This document shows, piece after piece, positions 1-6,026 of a stretch of 9,764 nucleotides of DNA (position 1 is its first letter; every line of letters starts with the position of its first letter). Both the position numbers and the translations under genes were made by a program. The notes under the pieces were generated by a model. It was given only the letters and a program-made list of their open reading frames with translations. It was not told the DNA's origin and did not search any database. This DNA comes from JANNPJ01 sp031400005 (GTDB lineage: Bacteria; Actinomycetota; Actinomycetes; Actinomycetales; Kineosporiaceae), in NCBI GenBank assembly GCA_031400005.1, contig JANNPJ010000478.1:1-9764 (forward strand), written 5' to 3'.

Positions 1-1
1 G

Positions 2-34
2 TCACGGCTGCTGGAGTCGCTGCGCATCACCTGA
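2..34 (+). CDS. 3' tail of an unidentified plus-strand gene (partial)
   Basis: Reading frame 2 is open from the window edge and ends at TGA 32-34, giving the tail SRLLESLRIT. This resembles a natural amphipathic C-terminal helix. Ending here would leave a 38-base gap before the stop of the convergent gene at 73, a normal spacing. Only ten codons are visible, so no family can be named and the frame choice is weak; frame 1 is also open but is the shadow of the minus-strand gene. Confidence 0.3.
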   Translation, partial: SRLLESLRIT

Positions 35-72
35 GCAACGGCCCGCAGGTGTTCCAAGCCGTCTCCGGAGCA

Positions 73-498
73 TCAGTCGACTTCGGGTCGATCGAGAGAG
101 ATGAGGCTGTCCGGATCGACGGCCGTTCCCTCGACGGCATCGGCGTCGAAGATTTCGAGCTCATGCACCCTGCCATCCACGACATGCAGAACGATGTTGA
201 CGCGCTGGCCGGTCGTGCTACGCCCCGTCGCGGCCAGCGAGATGTAGTCGAGCCTGCCCGTACGCGAAAGCCGGCCGATGATTTCCGCTGGCACCGGAGC
301 GGCGGACGTAGCCACGTGCACCGACGAACAACCGCACGCGCATTGACCTATCACGAGGCTCAGGGCAAGTTGGGCGGTCAGCTCCGCACCGGCTTCCGTA
401 GCGAGCCACGACAGCAACCGCAGTTCGGAAGGTGTCAGCGGCCGAGGACATTCGAGGACGCGAAACACCGGTTGGCCGAGCGGCAAGTCACCTATCAT
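73..498 (-). CDS. Small CxCxC-motif protein of unknown function (141 aa)
   Basis: Function unknown. The protein has a short N-terminal lead, a helical stretch starting LTPSELRLLSWLA (about residues 21-33), a cysteine cluster C53-A-C-G-C57 followed by SSVHV, and a C-terminal part NIVLHVVDGRVHELEIFDAD (about 101-120) that reads as paired beta strands. From memory, this order (helix, CGCG-type cluster, 'LHxxDGRxxELEV' strand) is typical of small uncharacterised actinobacterial proteins. The three closely spaced cysteines could bind a metal, but that is inference. The start is uncertain. ATG at 498 is preferred because the frame stays open to 666 but the upstream residues look non-coding and would overlap the divergent MOSC gene. 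No clear Shine-Dalgarno precedes it, and GTG at 468 is an alternative. It stands alone, convergent with the partial gene at the left edge. Confidence 0.75.
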   Translation of the reverse strand: MIGDLPLGQPVFRVLECPRPLTPSELRLLSWLATEAGAELTAQLALSLVIGQCACGCSSVHVATSAAPVPAEIIGRLSRTGRLDYISLAATGRSTTGQRVNIVLHVVDGRVHELEIFDADAVEGTAVDPDSLISLDRPEVD

Positions 499-619
499 CC
501 GGCCAGTCTGCCTGCAGGGCTGTCGGGCGGCGCGGCAGGCGTGGGTGGCCCACAGGTAACGAGGCAATGGTTTGAGGGCTCCATTGTGCGCAGGACCATT
601 TTCGCTTGCGGTGACACCG

Positions 620-625
620 TAGAGT
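620..625 (+). promoter_or_regulatory. Candidate -10 element for leaderless MOSC transcript
   Basis: TAGAGT fits the actinobacterial TANNNT -10 pattern and ends 7 bases before ATG 633, the spacing expected if transcription starts at the first base of the start codon. No good -35 is seen, and there is no spaced Shine-Dalgarno; the GGAG at 629-632 touches the ATG. This would favour ATG 633 over GTG 627 as the true start. Confidence 0.3.
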
Positions 626-626
626 T

Positions 627-1286
627 GTGGAGATGAAGGTACTGTCGGTGAACATCGGTCGCCCACAGCCCAATCCGTGGAAAGGGCTGGCGGCCACAGG
701 GATTGACAAGCGACCCGTCGAAGGGCCGGTCGCCGTCACCGAGCCCGGACCGAAAGGCACCGGTGCTGTGGGGCTGGCCGGAGACCGGGTTTACGACGTC
801 CAGCATCACGGTGGGTCGGATCAGGCTGTCTACGCCTACGCCCGCGAAGACCTGGATCGTTGGGAGGTCGAATTCGGCCGGCCACTGTCGAACGGCTGCT
901 TCGGTGAGAACCTCACCACGACCGGACTCGACGTGAACGCCAGCCGAATCGGTGAGCGCTGGCGCATCGGCACTGACGTCGTCCTGGAAGTGTCTTGCCC
1001 GAGGATTCCCTGCGCCACTTTCCAGGGCTGGCTGACGGCTGAGGGCTGGATCAAGCGGTTCACGCAGGCCGCCGTTCCGGGCCCCTACCTGCGCATCATC
1101 GAAGCCGGCGAGATCAGCCACGGTGACCGGATCGAGATTGTGCACCGCCCCGAGCACGACGTGACGGTCGAACTCGCCTTCCGGGCGATGACCACCGAAC
1201 CGAACCTGCTGAGCCATTTGTTGGTCGCGGACGCCCTTCCTCGGCAGTCCGTCGAAACCATCAGGCGTCGGGTCGGTCGCGGCTAA
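627..1286 (+). CDS. MOSC-domain protein, YiiM-like (219 aa)
   Basis: This is a soluble protein of the MOSC (molybdenum cofactor sulfurase C-terminal) family, closest in layout to E. coli YiiM, which uses molybdenum cofactor and acts on N-hydroxylated compounds such as 6-hydroxylaminopurine. The core shows GDRVYDVQHHGGSDQAVYAY (about residues 52-71), then GCFGENLTT (90-98), then SCPRIPCATF with C129 at the conserved PRxPC cysteine expected to bind the cofactor. The last 40 residues (VELAFRAM to the end) fit the small 3-alpha domain that follows MOSC in YiiM proteins. Length is normal. GTG 627 gives 219 aa; ATG 633, two codons later, is equally possible and fits a leaderless start. The gene stands alone, divergent from the CxCxC protein and convergent with the GMC oxidoreductase. 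The natural substrate cannot be told. Confidence 0.93.
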   Translation: MEMKVLSVNIGRPQPNPWKGLAATGIDKRPVEGPVAVTEPGPKGTGAVGLAGDRVYDVQHHGGSDQAVYAYAREDLDRWEVEFGRPLSNGCFGENLTTTGLDVNASRIGERWRIGTDVVLEVSCPRIPCATFQGWLTAEGWIKRFTQAAVPGPYLRIIEAGEISHGDRIEIVHRPEHDVTVELAFRAMTTEPNLLSHLLVADALPRQSVETIRRRVGRG

Positions 1287-1328
1287 TCCAGGCGACCATC
1301 CGCGGATCACGACCGCCGACCTAGCCGC

Positions 1329-1352
1329 CGCCCGGCCCTTGTGGGTCGGGCG
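1329..1352. terminator. Bidirectional hairpin terminator between MOSC and GMC genes
   Basis: CGCCCGGCCC (1329-1338), loop TTGT, GGGTCGGGCG (1343-1352) form a 10-bp stem with one G-T pair. It lies 43 bases after the MOSC stop and 12 bases from the stop of the convergent oxidoreductase, so it can serve both. There is no uninterrupted T run, only a CT-rich stretch at 1356-1365. Confidence 0.75.
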
Positions 1353-1363
1353 ACGCCTCCTTC

Positions 1364-3115
1364 TTACATTGGGTAATCCGTTGGCATGAGCTTGGTTTCG
1401 CTTGTCTCGCGGCCCAGAACCGGCTGCCCGGAGCCGGACAGCTTTGAGCGCAGGTGGTCGGCGAGCCGGGTGCTCAGCGCCACGATGGTCAGCGTGGGGT
1501 TCACGTACCCCAGGCTGGTCGGGAAGACGGAGCTGCCCGCGACGTAGAGGTTGGAGAGCCCATGCACGCGGCAGTTCTCGTCCACCACGCCCTGCTTCGG
1601 ATCGGGGTGGATCCGGGTACCGCCCATGGGGTGATGCATGCCGCCGATCCGCGCCTGCAGTGGTCCGCTGAAATCGAGCCAGGGATCGAACGTGCCGATC
1701 CCCGAGCGGTCGATCTCCGCCCCGAACAAGCGCGTGCTGCGAAGCAGGTTCTGCTGGTCCGCCTCGGACCAGGTCGGCCGATAGTGCAGGCGGCGGCGGC
1801 CGAGCGCGTCGGTGCGGGTTCCCAAGGTGAGCCGGTTGTCGCGGTCCGGGGACTGCTCGGTCGCGACGTGTACCTCGAGAACCGGGAACTGGGATCGGTC
1901 GACCTCCCGCCGCGACCAGCCGCCGCGGAACCACTGGTAGGCGTCCGGAGAATGCTGCCAGTTGCTCGGGTCGGACCGGTCCTGGTTGCGCAGCACCGCG
2001 GCGACCTCGCTGGGCCGAGAGAGCAGTTCTCGGGCCGATGCCAGCGGCCGATCAACCCGCTTTCCGCGCAGCAGCGGCTTCAGCGAGCGCAGCGCGCGCT
2101 CGGCAGCGGAGTTGAAGCCGGCTCGCCGAGGGATGATCACGGCGCCCATGTTCAGCAGCCGCTCCTCCTGCTTAAGCTCCGGGTCGAAGGTCAGAACGCC
2201 GTTGACCAACTCGTCCCCGACGTAATGCAGGTCGTAGAGGCCCAGCCGGTCGACCAGGTCCGGGGAGGACGGGACGATGGCGCCGAGCCGGAACTCGGGA
2301 TGGTCGGTGACATAGCGGCCGACATTGTCGTGCCGGTTGCCAGGCGCGCCGGGGCGGGTGGGCTCCGACGAGAGCAGCACCTGGCTGTTCTCGACGCCGC
2401 CGCAGGCCAGAACGAAGATCTCAGCGGTCACCGAGAGCGTGCTTCCGTCGCTGCGGACGACCTCCGCCCGGCGAATCGCCGTCCCGTCCGAGCCGCCGTC
2501 CAACGTGACGACGGTACTACCGATAGCGACAGTGACGTTGGCTGCAGCGAACAGCTCGTCGCGGGCACGCAGGGTGAAGAAGTCCGAGGGGGCGAACTGC
2601 GCCATCCGGGTGCCCAGTGTGCCCAGGTCGAGCGGCGGAGTGGCAGGCGTCGACCATCGGCCCACCTCGTCGTCCACCGTGCTGCCGGCCCAGGTGAGAT
2701 GCGCGCGGTCGTAGTAGTCCCGAAGCTCGGATGCGCCGAACGGCCATCCACTCCCGGGCTGCCAGGACTTCGCCGCGAAGTCGATCTCTTCGCCGGTGAG
2801 CGTCCGGGCGTAGGTGCGGCTCTTCCCCGGCCAGGACAGGTGTACCCAGTCGTTGGCCGTGCCGCCGAACTGCCGGCGCCGCGCCGCGGACATGGCATTC
2901 GACTCGTAGTACGGCGAGTCGGTCTGGCTCCCAGCGAGGTCCTGGGCCGCGTCGTCGGGCTCGTAGAGCCCGCTCTCCAAGACGAGGACCTCGAACGGTG
3001 CACCGATGCACTCGCGGGCGACGGTGAGCCCAGCCGGGCCCGCGCCGATCACGCAGACATCGGTGTGAATCTCACGCACCGTGACCGTGGCGGAGGTGGA
3101 ATGGGGGTCGGGCAC
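1364..3115 (-). CDS. FAD-dependent GMC-family oxidoreductase (583 aa)
   Basis: This is a flavoprotein of the glucose-methanol-choline family, which oxidises an alcohol or sugar hydroxyl with FAD as acceptor. The N-terminal Rossmann motif VCVIGAGPAG (GxGxxG at residues 24-29) is followed by VLVLES with the ribose-binding Glu at 47. A GGTANDW segment and SGWPFGASELRDYYDRA resemble the group containing fructose dehydrogenase large subunit. The C-terminal domain has the catalytic His region HHPMGGTRIHPD (H494/H495) and GYVNPTLTIVAL with N539, where GMC enzymes carry the second catalytic His/Asn. The start chosen is GTG 3115, with AGGGAG at 3131-3126, 10 bases upstream. GTG 3079 lies nearer the Rossmann motif but has no such site. 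The open frame extends to GTG 3247, but those residues look non-coding. No signal peptide or partner subunit gene is seen, so a cytoplasmic, single-gene enzyme is likely; the substrate is unknown. Confidence 0.9.
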   Translation of the reverse strand: MPDPHSTSATVTVREIHTDVCVIGAGPAGLTVARECIGAPFEVLVLESGLYEPDDAAQDLAGSQTDSPYYESNAMSAARRRQFGGTANDWVHLSWPGKSRTYARTLTGEEIDFAAKSWQPGSGWPFGASELRDYYDRAHLTWAGSTVDDEVGRWSTPATPPLDLGTLGTRMAQFAPSDFFTLRARDELFAAANVTVAIGSTVVTLDGGSDGTAIRRAEVVRSDGSTLSVTAEIFVLACGGVENSQVLLSSEPTRPGAPGNRHDNVGRYVTDHPEFRLGAIVPSSPDLVDRLGLYDLHYVGDELVNGVLTFDPELKQEERLLNMGAVIIPRRAGFNSAAERALRSLKPLLRGKRVDRPLASARELLSRPSEVAAVLRNQDRSDPSNWQHSPDAYQWFRGGWSRREVDRSQFPVLEVHVATEQSPDRDNRLTLGTRTDALGRRRLHYRPTWSEADQQNLLRSTRLFGAEIDRSGIGTFDPWLDFSGPLQARIGGMHHPMGGTRIHPDPKQGVVDENCRVHGLSNLYVAGSSVFPTSLGYVNPTLTIVALSTRLADHLRSKLSGSGQPVLGRETSETKLMPTDYPM

Positions 3116-3589
3116 GATCGGGTCACTCCCTATGGCGTCGGGGCACGGGCAGTTCGCTTCGGTTCCGTGGATGCGGATCAAGGTCCGCGAGGCGGGTTGG
3201 CCGCGGGTGGCGGCCTTAGTTGTCCAAGACCATATACTTTGCCTCACCGTCGGCCTACCACGGGAACGTTGTCACCCTGCTCAGTCCCTGCCCAGCGGCA
3301 CGTTGAGTAACCCGACAGCCGGAGCACTGCCCGGGGACAATATGCGGCAAGGCACCCTCTGCCCGGTTTGAGACTCAAGCACCCTGGGCGACTGAACGAC
3401 TACATACCGTTAACGCCAGCAGCTTTCTCCCCTCCTGTTACCTGGCGTCAACTCAGCCCCAGGTCCCCCTACCTATCGTCACGCGGCCAGCAATGCTGAG
3501 TGATCCTTAATGAGCCAGAGACTCCGCCGCGGCCACTGGTCCGGATCGCATCTGCCAGTCCGCCGGATCATCCTGCTCAAGGAGGTCGC
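3116..3589. other. Gene-free divergent gap upstream of GMC and DUF1801 genes
   Basis: These 474 bases separate two divergent genes and should hold both promoters. No convincing -35/-10 pair was found on either strand. Visible structures are small: a 6-bp stem GGCCGC/GCGGCC with a 5-base loop at 3199-3215, which could form in the oxidoreductase leader, and an 11-base dyad TTGAGACTCAA at 3368-3378. TACCGT at 3405-3410 fits TANNNT but has no matching -35. Short frames here lack codon structure, and no tRNA-like fold was seen. Confidence 0.5.
3579..3585 (+). promoter_or_regulatory. Strong Shine-Dalgarno AAGGAGG deciding the DUF1801-gene start
   Basis: AAGGAGG is an almost full match to the 16S anti-Shine-Dalgarno. 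It lies 4 bases before GTG 3590 and 13 bases before ATG 3599, both in the same frame. Neither spacing is ideal, but the site argues against the earlier GTG at 3500 and for translation of this frame from about 3590. Confidence 0.6.
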
Positions 3590-4180
3590 GTGCCTGTCAT
3601 GAGGACCTCAACATCGCCCGTGGTGTGCGCACGGGTGAACGGATATGGGGAGGAGCCACCGCCCCCCCGCGTCACCGTCTGGTACGGGATGCCCGCGTAT
3701 ACCAAGGACGGCAAGGTCGTCCGCTTCTTCCAGAGCGCGCAGAAATTCGACACCCGGTACTCGACGCTCGACTTGAACGACGCGGCGAACCTCGACGCAG
3801 ACACCATGTGGCCGACCGCCTTCGCCCTGACGGAACTGACCGCCGAAGCCGAGGCAAGGATCGGCGTGCTTGTCACGAAGGCGGTGAGTAGTCCCCACCG
3901 GACGGTGCTCGCAGTGCCGGCCCTGAGTGCGCGCGGTGCAGAAAGGAGCGCAGACAGGCGAGAGGGCAGTACGGTGCAGAGTATGAAAATGGGGCCAGGG
4001 GTGTGGCGCATCTGCCTAGGAATCGTGCTGATTGTCGTGTTCGGCTTCATCGCGATTCAGCGGATCCAGCAAGACGCGGAGGCTTGGAGAATCGGCTCGG
4101 CGGTGCTGCTCGCTGCGCTGGGCGTCAGCCAGATTGTGACTGGAGTTCGGGAGCGGCGGCCGCCAGAGATGAAGAAGTGA
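3590..4180 (+). CDS. Truncated DUF1801/YdhG-like domain fused in frame to a two-helix membrane segment (196 aa)
   Basis: The stretch from VTVWYGMPAYTKDGKVV through MWPTAFALTELTAEAEARIGVLVTKAVS matches the C-terminal half of a DUF1801/YdhG-like protein, a small fold of uncertain function with some members called iron chaperones. From memory, relatives carry about 60-70 further residues of charged helix before WYGMPAY and stop right after KAVS. Here the front half is replaced by about 30 low-complexity residues (RTSTSPVV through EEPPPP). The frame then reads on through about 30 Arg/Ser/Ala-rich residues into a segment with two hydrophobic helices (GVWRICLGIVLIVVFGFIAI and IGSAVLLAALGVSQIVTGV) and a basic tail. 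A strong ribosome site at 3579-3585 supports GTG 3590. Either this is a decayed gene whose lost stop joins it to a small membrane-protein gene, or it is a real fusion. I lean to the former. The frame itself is certain, the product is not. Confidence 0.55.
   Translation: MPVMRTSTSPVVCARVNGYGEEPPPPRVTVWYGMPAYTKDGKVVRFFQSAQKFDTRYSTLDLNDAANLDADTMWPTAFALTELTAEAEARIGVLVTKAVSSPHRTVLAVPALSARGAERSADRREGSTVQSMKMGPGVWRICLGIVLIVVFGFIAIQRIQQDAEAWRIGSAVLLAALGVSQIVTGVRERRPPEMKK
3974..4180 (+). CDS. Possible separate small two-helix membrane protein (68 aa), nested in the 3590-4180 frame
   Basis: This is an alternative reading of the 3' part of the previous entry. GTG 3974 follows AGAGGG (3961-3966) by 7 bases, a usable ribosome site; ATG 3983 is a second choice giving 65 aa. 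The product has a short lead, two hydrophobic segments (GVWRICLGIVLIVVFGFIAI and IGSAVLLAALGVSQIVTG) joined by a charged turn (QRIQQDAEAWR), and a basic C-terminus (RERRPPEMKK). It would sit in the cytoplasmic membrane as a helical hairpin with both ends inside. No family is recognised. If real, the DUF1801-like part upstream is a pseudogene remnant. Confidence 0.35.
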   Translation: MQSMKMGPGVWRICLGIVLIVVFGFIAIQRIQQDAEAWRIGSAVLLAALGVSQIVTGVRERRPPEMKK

Positions 4181-4302
4181 CGGACCGGACGGCCACCTCG
4201 ATCATCCTAGCGCGGGGTGCGCCGGCCGGACGGCCAAGTACGCATACTTTTCCGATCCTGATGGCAATTCTTTGGCCCTGCAAGAGATTTCCTCGCGTAC
4301 CG
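4181..4302. other. Rest of the convergent gap, with an 11-bp direct repeat
   Basis: No gene is seen. CCGGACGGCCA occurs at 4185-4195 and again at 4226-4236, 41 bases apart, and GCGC/GCGC at 4210-4222 can form a weak 4-bp stem. The open frames crossing this stretch are shadows without conserved features. Confidence 0.4.
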
Positions 4303-4373
4303 CCAGGCCTTAGCCTGGACGACAGCTCCGTCTGCTGACCTGCTGGAGGCCACGGTCGGAGCCATCGTCCAGG
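4303..4373. terminator. Structured region between convergent genes, probable terminator with two alternative folds
   Basis: CCTGGACGA (4314-4322) pairs with TCGTCCAGG (4365-4373). Inside it, GCTCCG (4325-4330) pairs with CGGAGC (4357-4362), separated by a symmetric CA/CA internal loop, so 15 base pairs form in one long hairpin. An overlapping short hairpin, CCAGGC (4303-4308), loop CTTA, GCCTGG (4313-4318), competes for 4314-4318. The long hairpin ends 11 bases after the stop of the minus-strand propeller gene, the right place for its terminator. No T run follows on either strand. Confidence 0.55.
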
Positions 4374-4383
4374 GGCGGTGAGC

Positions 4384-5676
4384 TCAACGCGAAGACGGAC
4401 CAGTCCAGTTCACCGGAACGTGTGCCAGGCGGACCCGCTGTGGGTGGTCGCCGACCGAAACCGAGGCCGTCTTCTCACCTGTGGAGAAGTCGATCGCGGT
4501 GACCCGATCGGCGCCGCTTTCCGAGATGATGCAGGCCTTCCCGTCACCGCTTACCGTCGCCCAGTACGGTTTCGACGCGCTGACGAGCGGGCCCTCCTGC
4601 AGTGTCGAACGGTTGACGATGGTCGCGTAGTCGTCCATCGTCCCCGCGACGCAGAGCTTGGTGCCCTCCGGATTCATCGAAATGCCGTGGTGGCGCGAGT
4701 CATTGATCCAGGTGGTGCGGTCGGCGCTGGTTGCCGCGTTCTTCGGGAGCGTCTTCACGCGGGTAATCTTGTCGGCCGCGATGTCGTACTCCAGGAAGCC
4801 GTTGAAGAACGACACTTGGAAGTAGAGCTTCGATTCATCCTGGCTGAAGGCAGCCGGGCGGACCGCGTCGGAGAAGTCCTTCAGGCCGATCGCGTCGAGG
4901 CGTGCGCGCATATCGATGACCTTGACCTGCTTGAAGGTCGTCGCGTCGATAACGGTGATCCGGCGGTCACCCTTCGTCCAGTCCAGCCACGGTTCGTCGA
5001 GCGCGGTATTGACGTCACCGATGGACATGTTCCAAATGTACTTACCGTCGCGCGTGTAAATATTCTCGTGTGGTTTGTCGCCAGTCGGAAACGAGCCCAC
5101 TTGCTTGCCCGTGTTGATGTCCAGCACGTGCACAGTGTTTCCGGTCGAGGCCGATACGGCCACCTGGGCGCCGTCGGGGGAAACCGCCATGTGGTCGGAG
5201 CGATAACCGGACACGGCGAAGCGCCAATTGATCCGGCCGGTGCCGAGATCGATCGAGACGACGTCGGCGAAGCTCGGCCGGGAGACGACCATCGACGTGC
5301 CGTCCGGCGTGGAGTACATGTCGTCGACCAACTGGTCATGGCCCTCGCCGACGCCGTTGCGAATGGCTTGAAAGTAGATCCACCTGATCGGATCGGCGTT
5401 GATCTCCGCCAGCCGTTCCTTCTTGTCCGGCACGACGTCGACCCGGCCGATCTTCGCGAGGTCACCGGTGGAGCTGATGACGTCGGCAGTGGCATCCCAG
5501 TTGTTTCCGACAAACATCACCTCGCGCAAAGCAGGTTTTTCGCTCTGTGCAATGGCTTTGGAGTCCTTCGCAGAGGTCGCTGAGCCCTCCGCGGTAGCGG
5601 CGTTCGCCGTACCGCCGATGGTCAGGGCAAGTGCCGCGGCGAGGGGAAAGAGCTGCCTAGATCTGAGGACAGACAT
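4384..5676 (-). CDS. Exported YVTN/WD40-like beta-propeller protein (430 aa)
   Basis: This is a secreted or wall-associated protein predicted to fold as a beta-propeller, a scaffold for ligand or protein binding; no enzyme motif is evident. The N-terminus MSVLRSRQLF, then PLAAALALTIGG and TANA|A, is a Sec signal peptide with likely cleavage after residue 26. About seven blades follow, each with an 'S/N-x-DGt-x-v...v-x-DixTG' pattern: roughly 122-147 (STPDGTSMVV), 164-203 (SPDGAQVAVS, LDINTG), 207-256, 277-304, 334-358 (NPEGTKLCVA) and 375-412 (SGDGKACIIS, AIDFSTGEK). The last is a clear YVTN repeat. The start ATG 5676 has AGGGA 7 bases upstream; the frame stays open to 5910, but the signal peptide fixes the start. 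It appears monocistronic: a terminator-like structure follows and a candidate operator precedes it. Partner and ligand are unknown. Confidence 0.9.
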   Translation of the reverse strand: MSVLRSRQLFPLAAALALTIGGTANAATAEGSATSAKDSKAIAQSEKPALREVMFVGNNWDATADVISSTGDLAKIGRVDVVPDKKERLAEINADPIRWIYFQAIRNGVGEGHDQLVDDMYSTPDGTSMVVSRPSFADVVSIDLGTGRINWRFAVSGYRSDHMAVSPDGAQVAVSASTGNTVHVLDINTGKQVGSFPTGDKPHENIYTRDGKYIWNMSIGDVNTALDEPWLDWTKGDRRITVIDATTFKQVKVIDMRARLDAIGLKDFSDAVRPAAFSQDESKLYFQVSFFNGFLEYDIAADKITRVKTLPKNAATSADRTTWINDSRHHGISMNPEGTKLCVAGTMDDYATIVNRSTLQEGPLVSASKPYWATVSGDGKACIISESGADRVTAIDFSTGEKTASVSVGDHPQRVRLAHVPVNWTGPSSR

Positions 5677-5716
5677 GACGGGGTCCCTGCCTTCGGTGGG
5701 GGGCATGCAACAGATC

Positions 5717-5741
5717 GTTAGATCTAACTTACTGGACAGTA
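5717..5741. promoter_or_regulatory. Two adjacent dyads, candidate repressor operator of the propeller gene
   Basis: GTTAGATCTAAC (5717-5728) is a perfect 12-bp palindrome. TACTG-GA-CAGTA (5730-5741) is a second dyad with 5-bp arms, its centre 13 bp from the first. They lie 41-65 bases upstream of the propeller start. On the minus strand TAAGTT (5731-5726) fits TANNNT between the two dyads, so a bound protein could block a promoter there. The second dyad resembles the style of TetR-family sites. No regulator gene is in the window. Confidence 0.45.
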
Positions 5742-6026
5742 GGGATGGCGCTGCCTCTCCACAAGAGCCCGCGCACGACAATATTTTGCCGCCGGCGAAC
5801 GGATCGCCGAGCGGTTGCGGGAGGCCCCGCGAGGAGAAGTCGACGTCGTTGCGTGATCCAAGAGTGATCCAGAGGGCTTGTGGACTCGGAGCGACACGTA
5901 GGGCCGACACAGCGAAAGCCGGAACCAGTCGTCAGTCGGCGGTGAGCTCTCCCAAGGTCACCTGCAGACTTTGGGAAGCGCCGCCCCGCTGGACGACGAC
6001 CGAGACCACCTACCCGGTAGCACGAA
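5742..6026. other. Gene-free gap between SBP and propeller genes
   Basis: Apart from the hairpin at 5950-5976, I see nothing supported here. Frames crossing it on both strands are Arg/Ser/Pro-rich shadows. The first part (5742-5850) presumably holds upstream promoter sequence for the propeller gene, but no -35 element stands out. Confidence 0.5.
5950..5976 (-). terminator. Candidate terminator of the substrate-binding protein gene
   Basis: TCCCAAGGTC (5950-5959), 7-base loop, GACTTTGGGA (5967-5976) form a 10-bp stem with one G-T pair, starting 50 bases after the stop of the minus-strand binding-protein gene. There is no T run after it on the minus strand, as is common in actinobacteria, so the role is inferred from position. 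Confidence 0.5.

Noticed and set aside
49..636. 195-codon plus-strand frame open from the left edge
   Set aside because: It is the complement of the CxCxC protein gene, which has the more protein-like sequence and family resemblance.
495..1934. 479-codon minus-strand frame across the MOSC gene and the end of the GMC gene
   Set aside because: It overlaps two well-supported genes, crosses their terminator, and has Pro/Arg-rich composition without motifs.
1454..3310. Long plus-strand open frame (618 codons) opposite the GMC oxidoreductase
   Set aside because: It is antisense to a clearly conserved flavoprotein, is rich in Arg/Ala/Gly/Val with no domain pattern, and is open only because of the high GC.
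3361..3440. tRNA-like T-arm resemblance around GGTTTGAGACTC
   Set aside because: The invariant C of GTTCRA is absent and no acceptor or anticodon stem can be drawn.
4378..5583. 401-codon plus-strand frame opposite the propeller gene
   Set aside because: It mirrors the real minus-strand gene, which has a signal peptide and regular blades; the plus frame shows only Arg/Val/Asp-rich shadow sequence.
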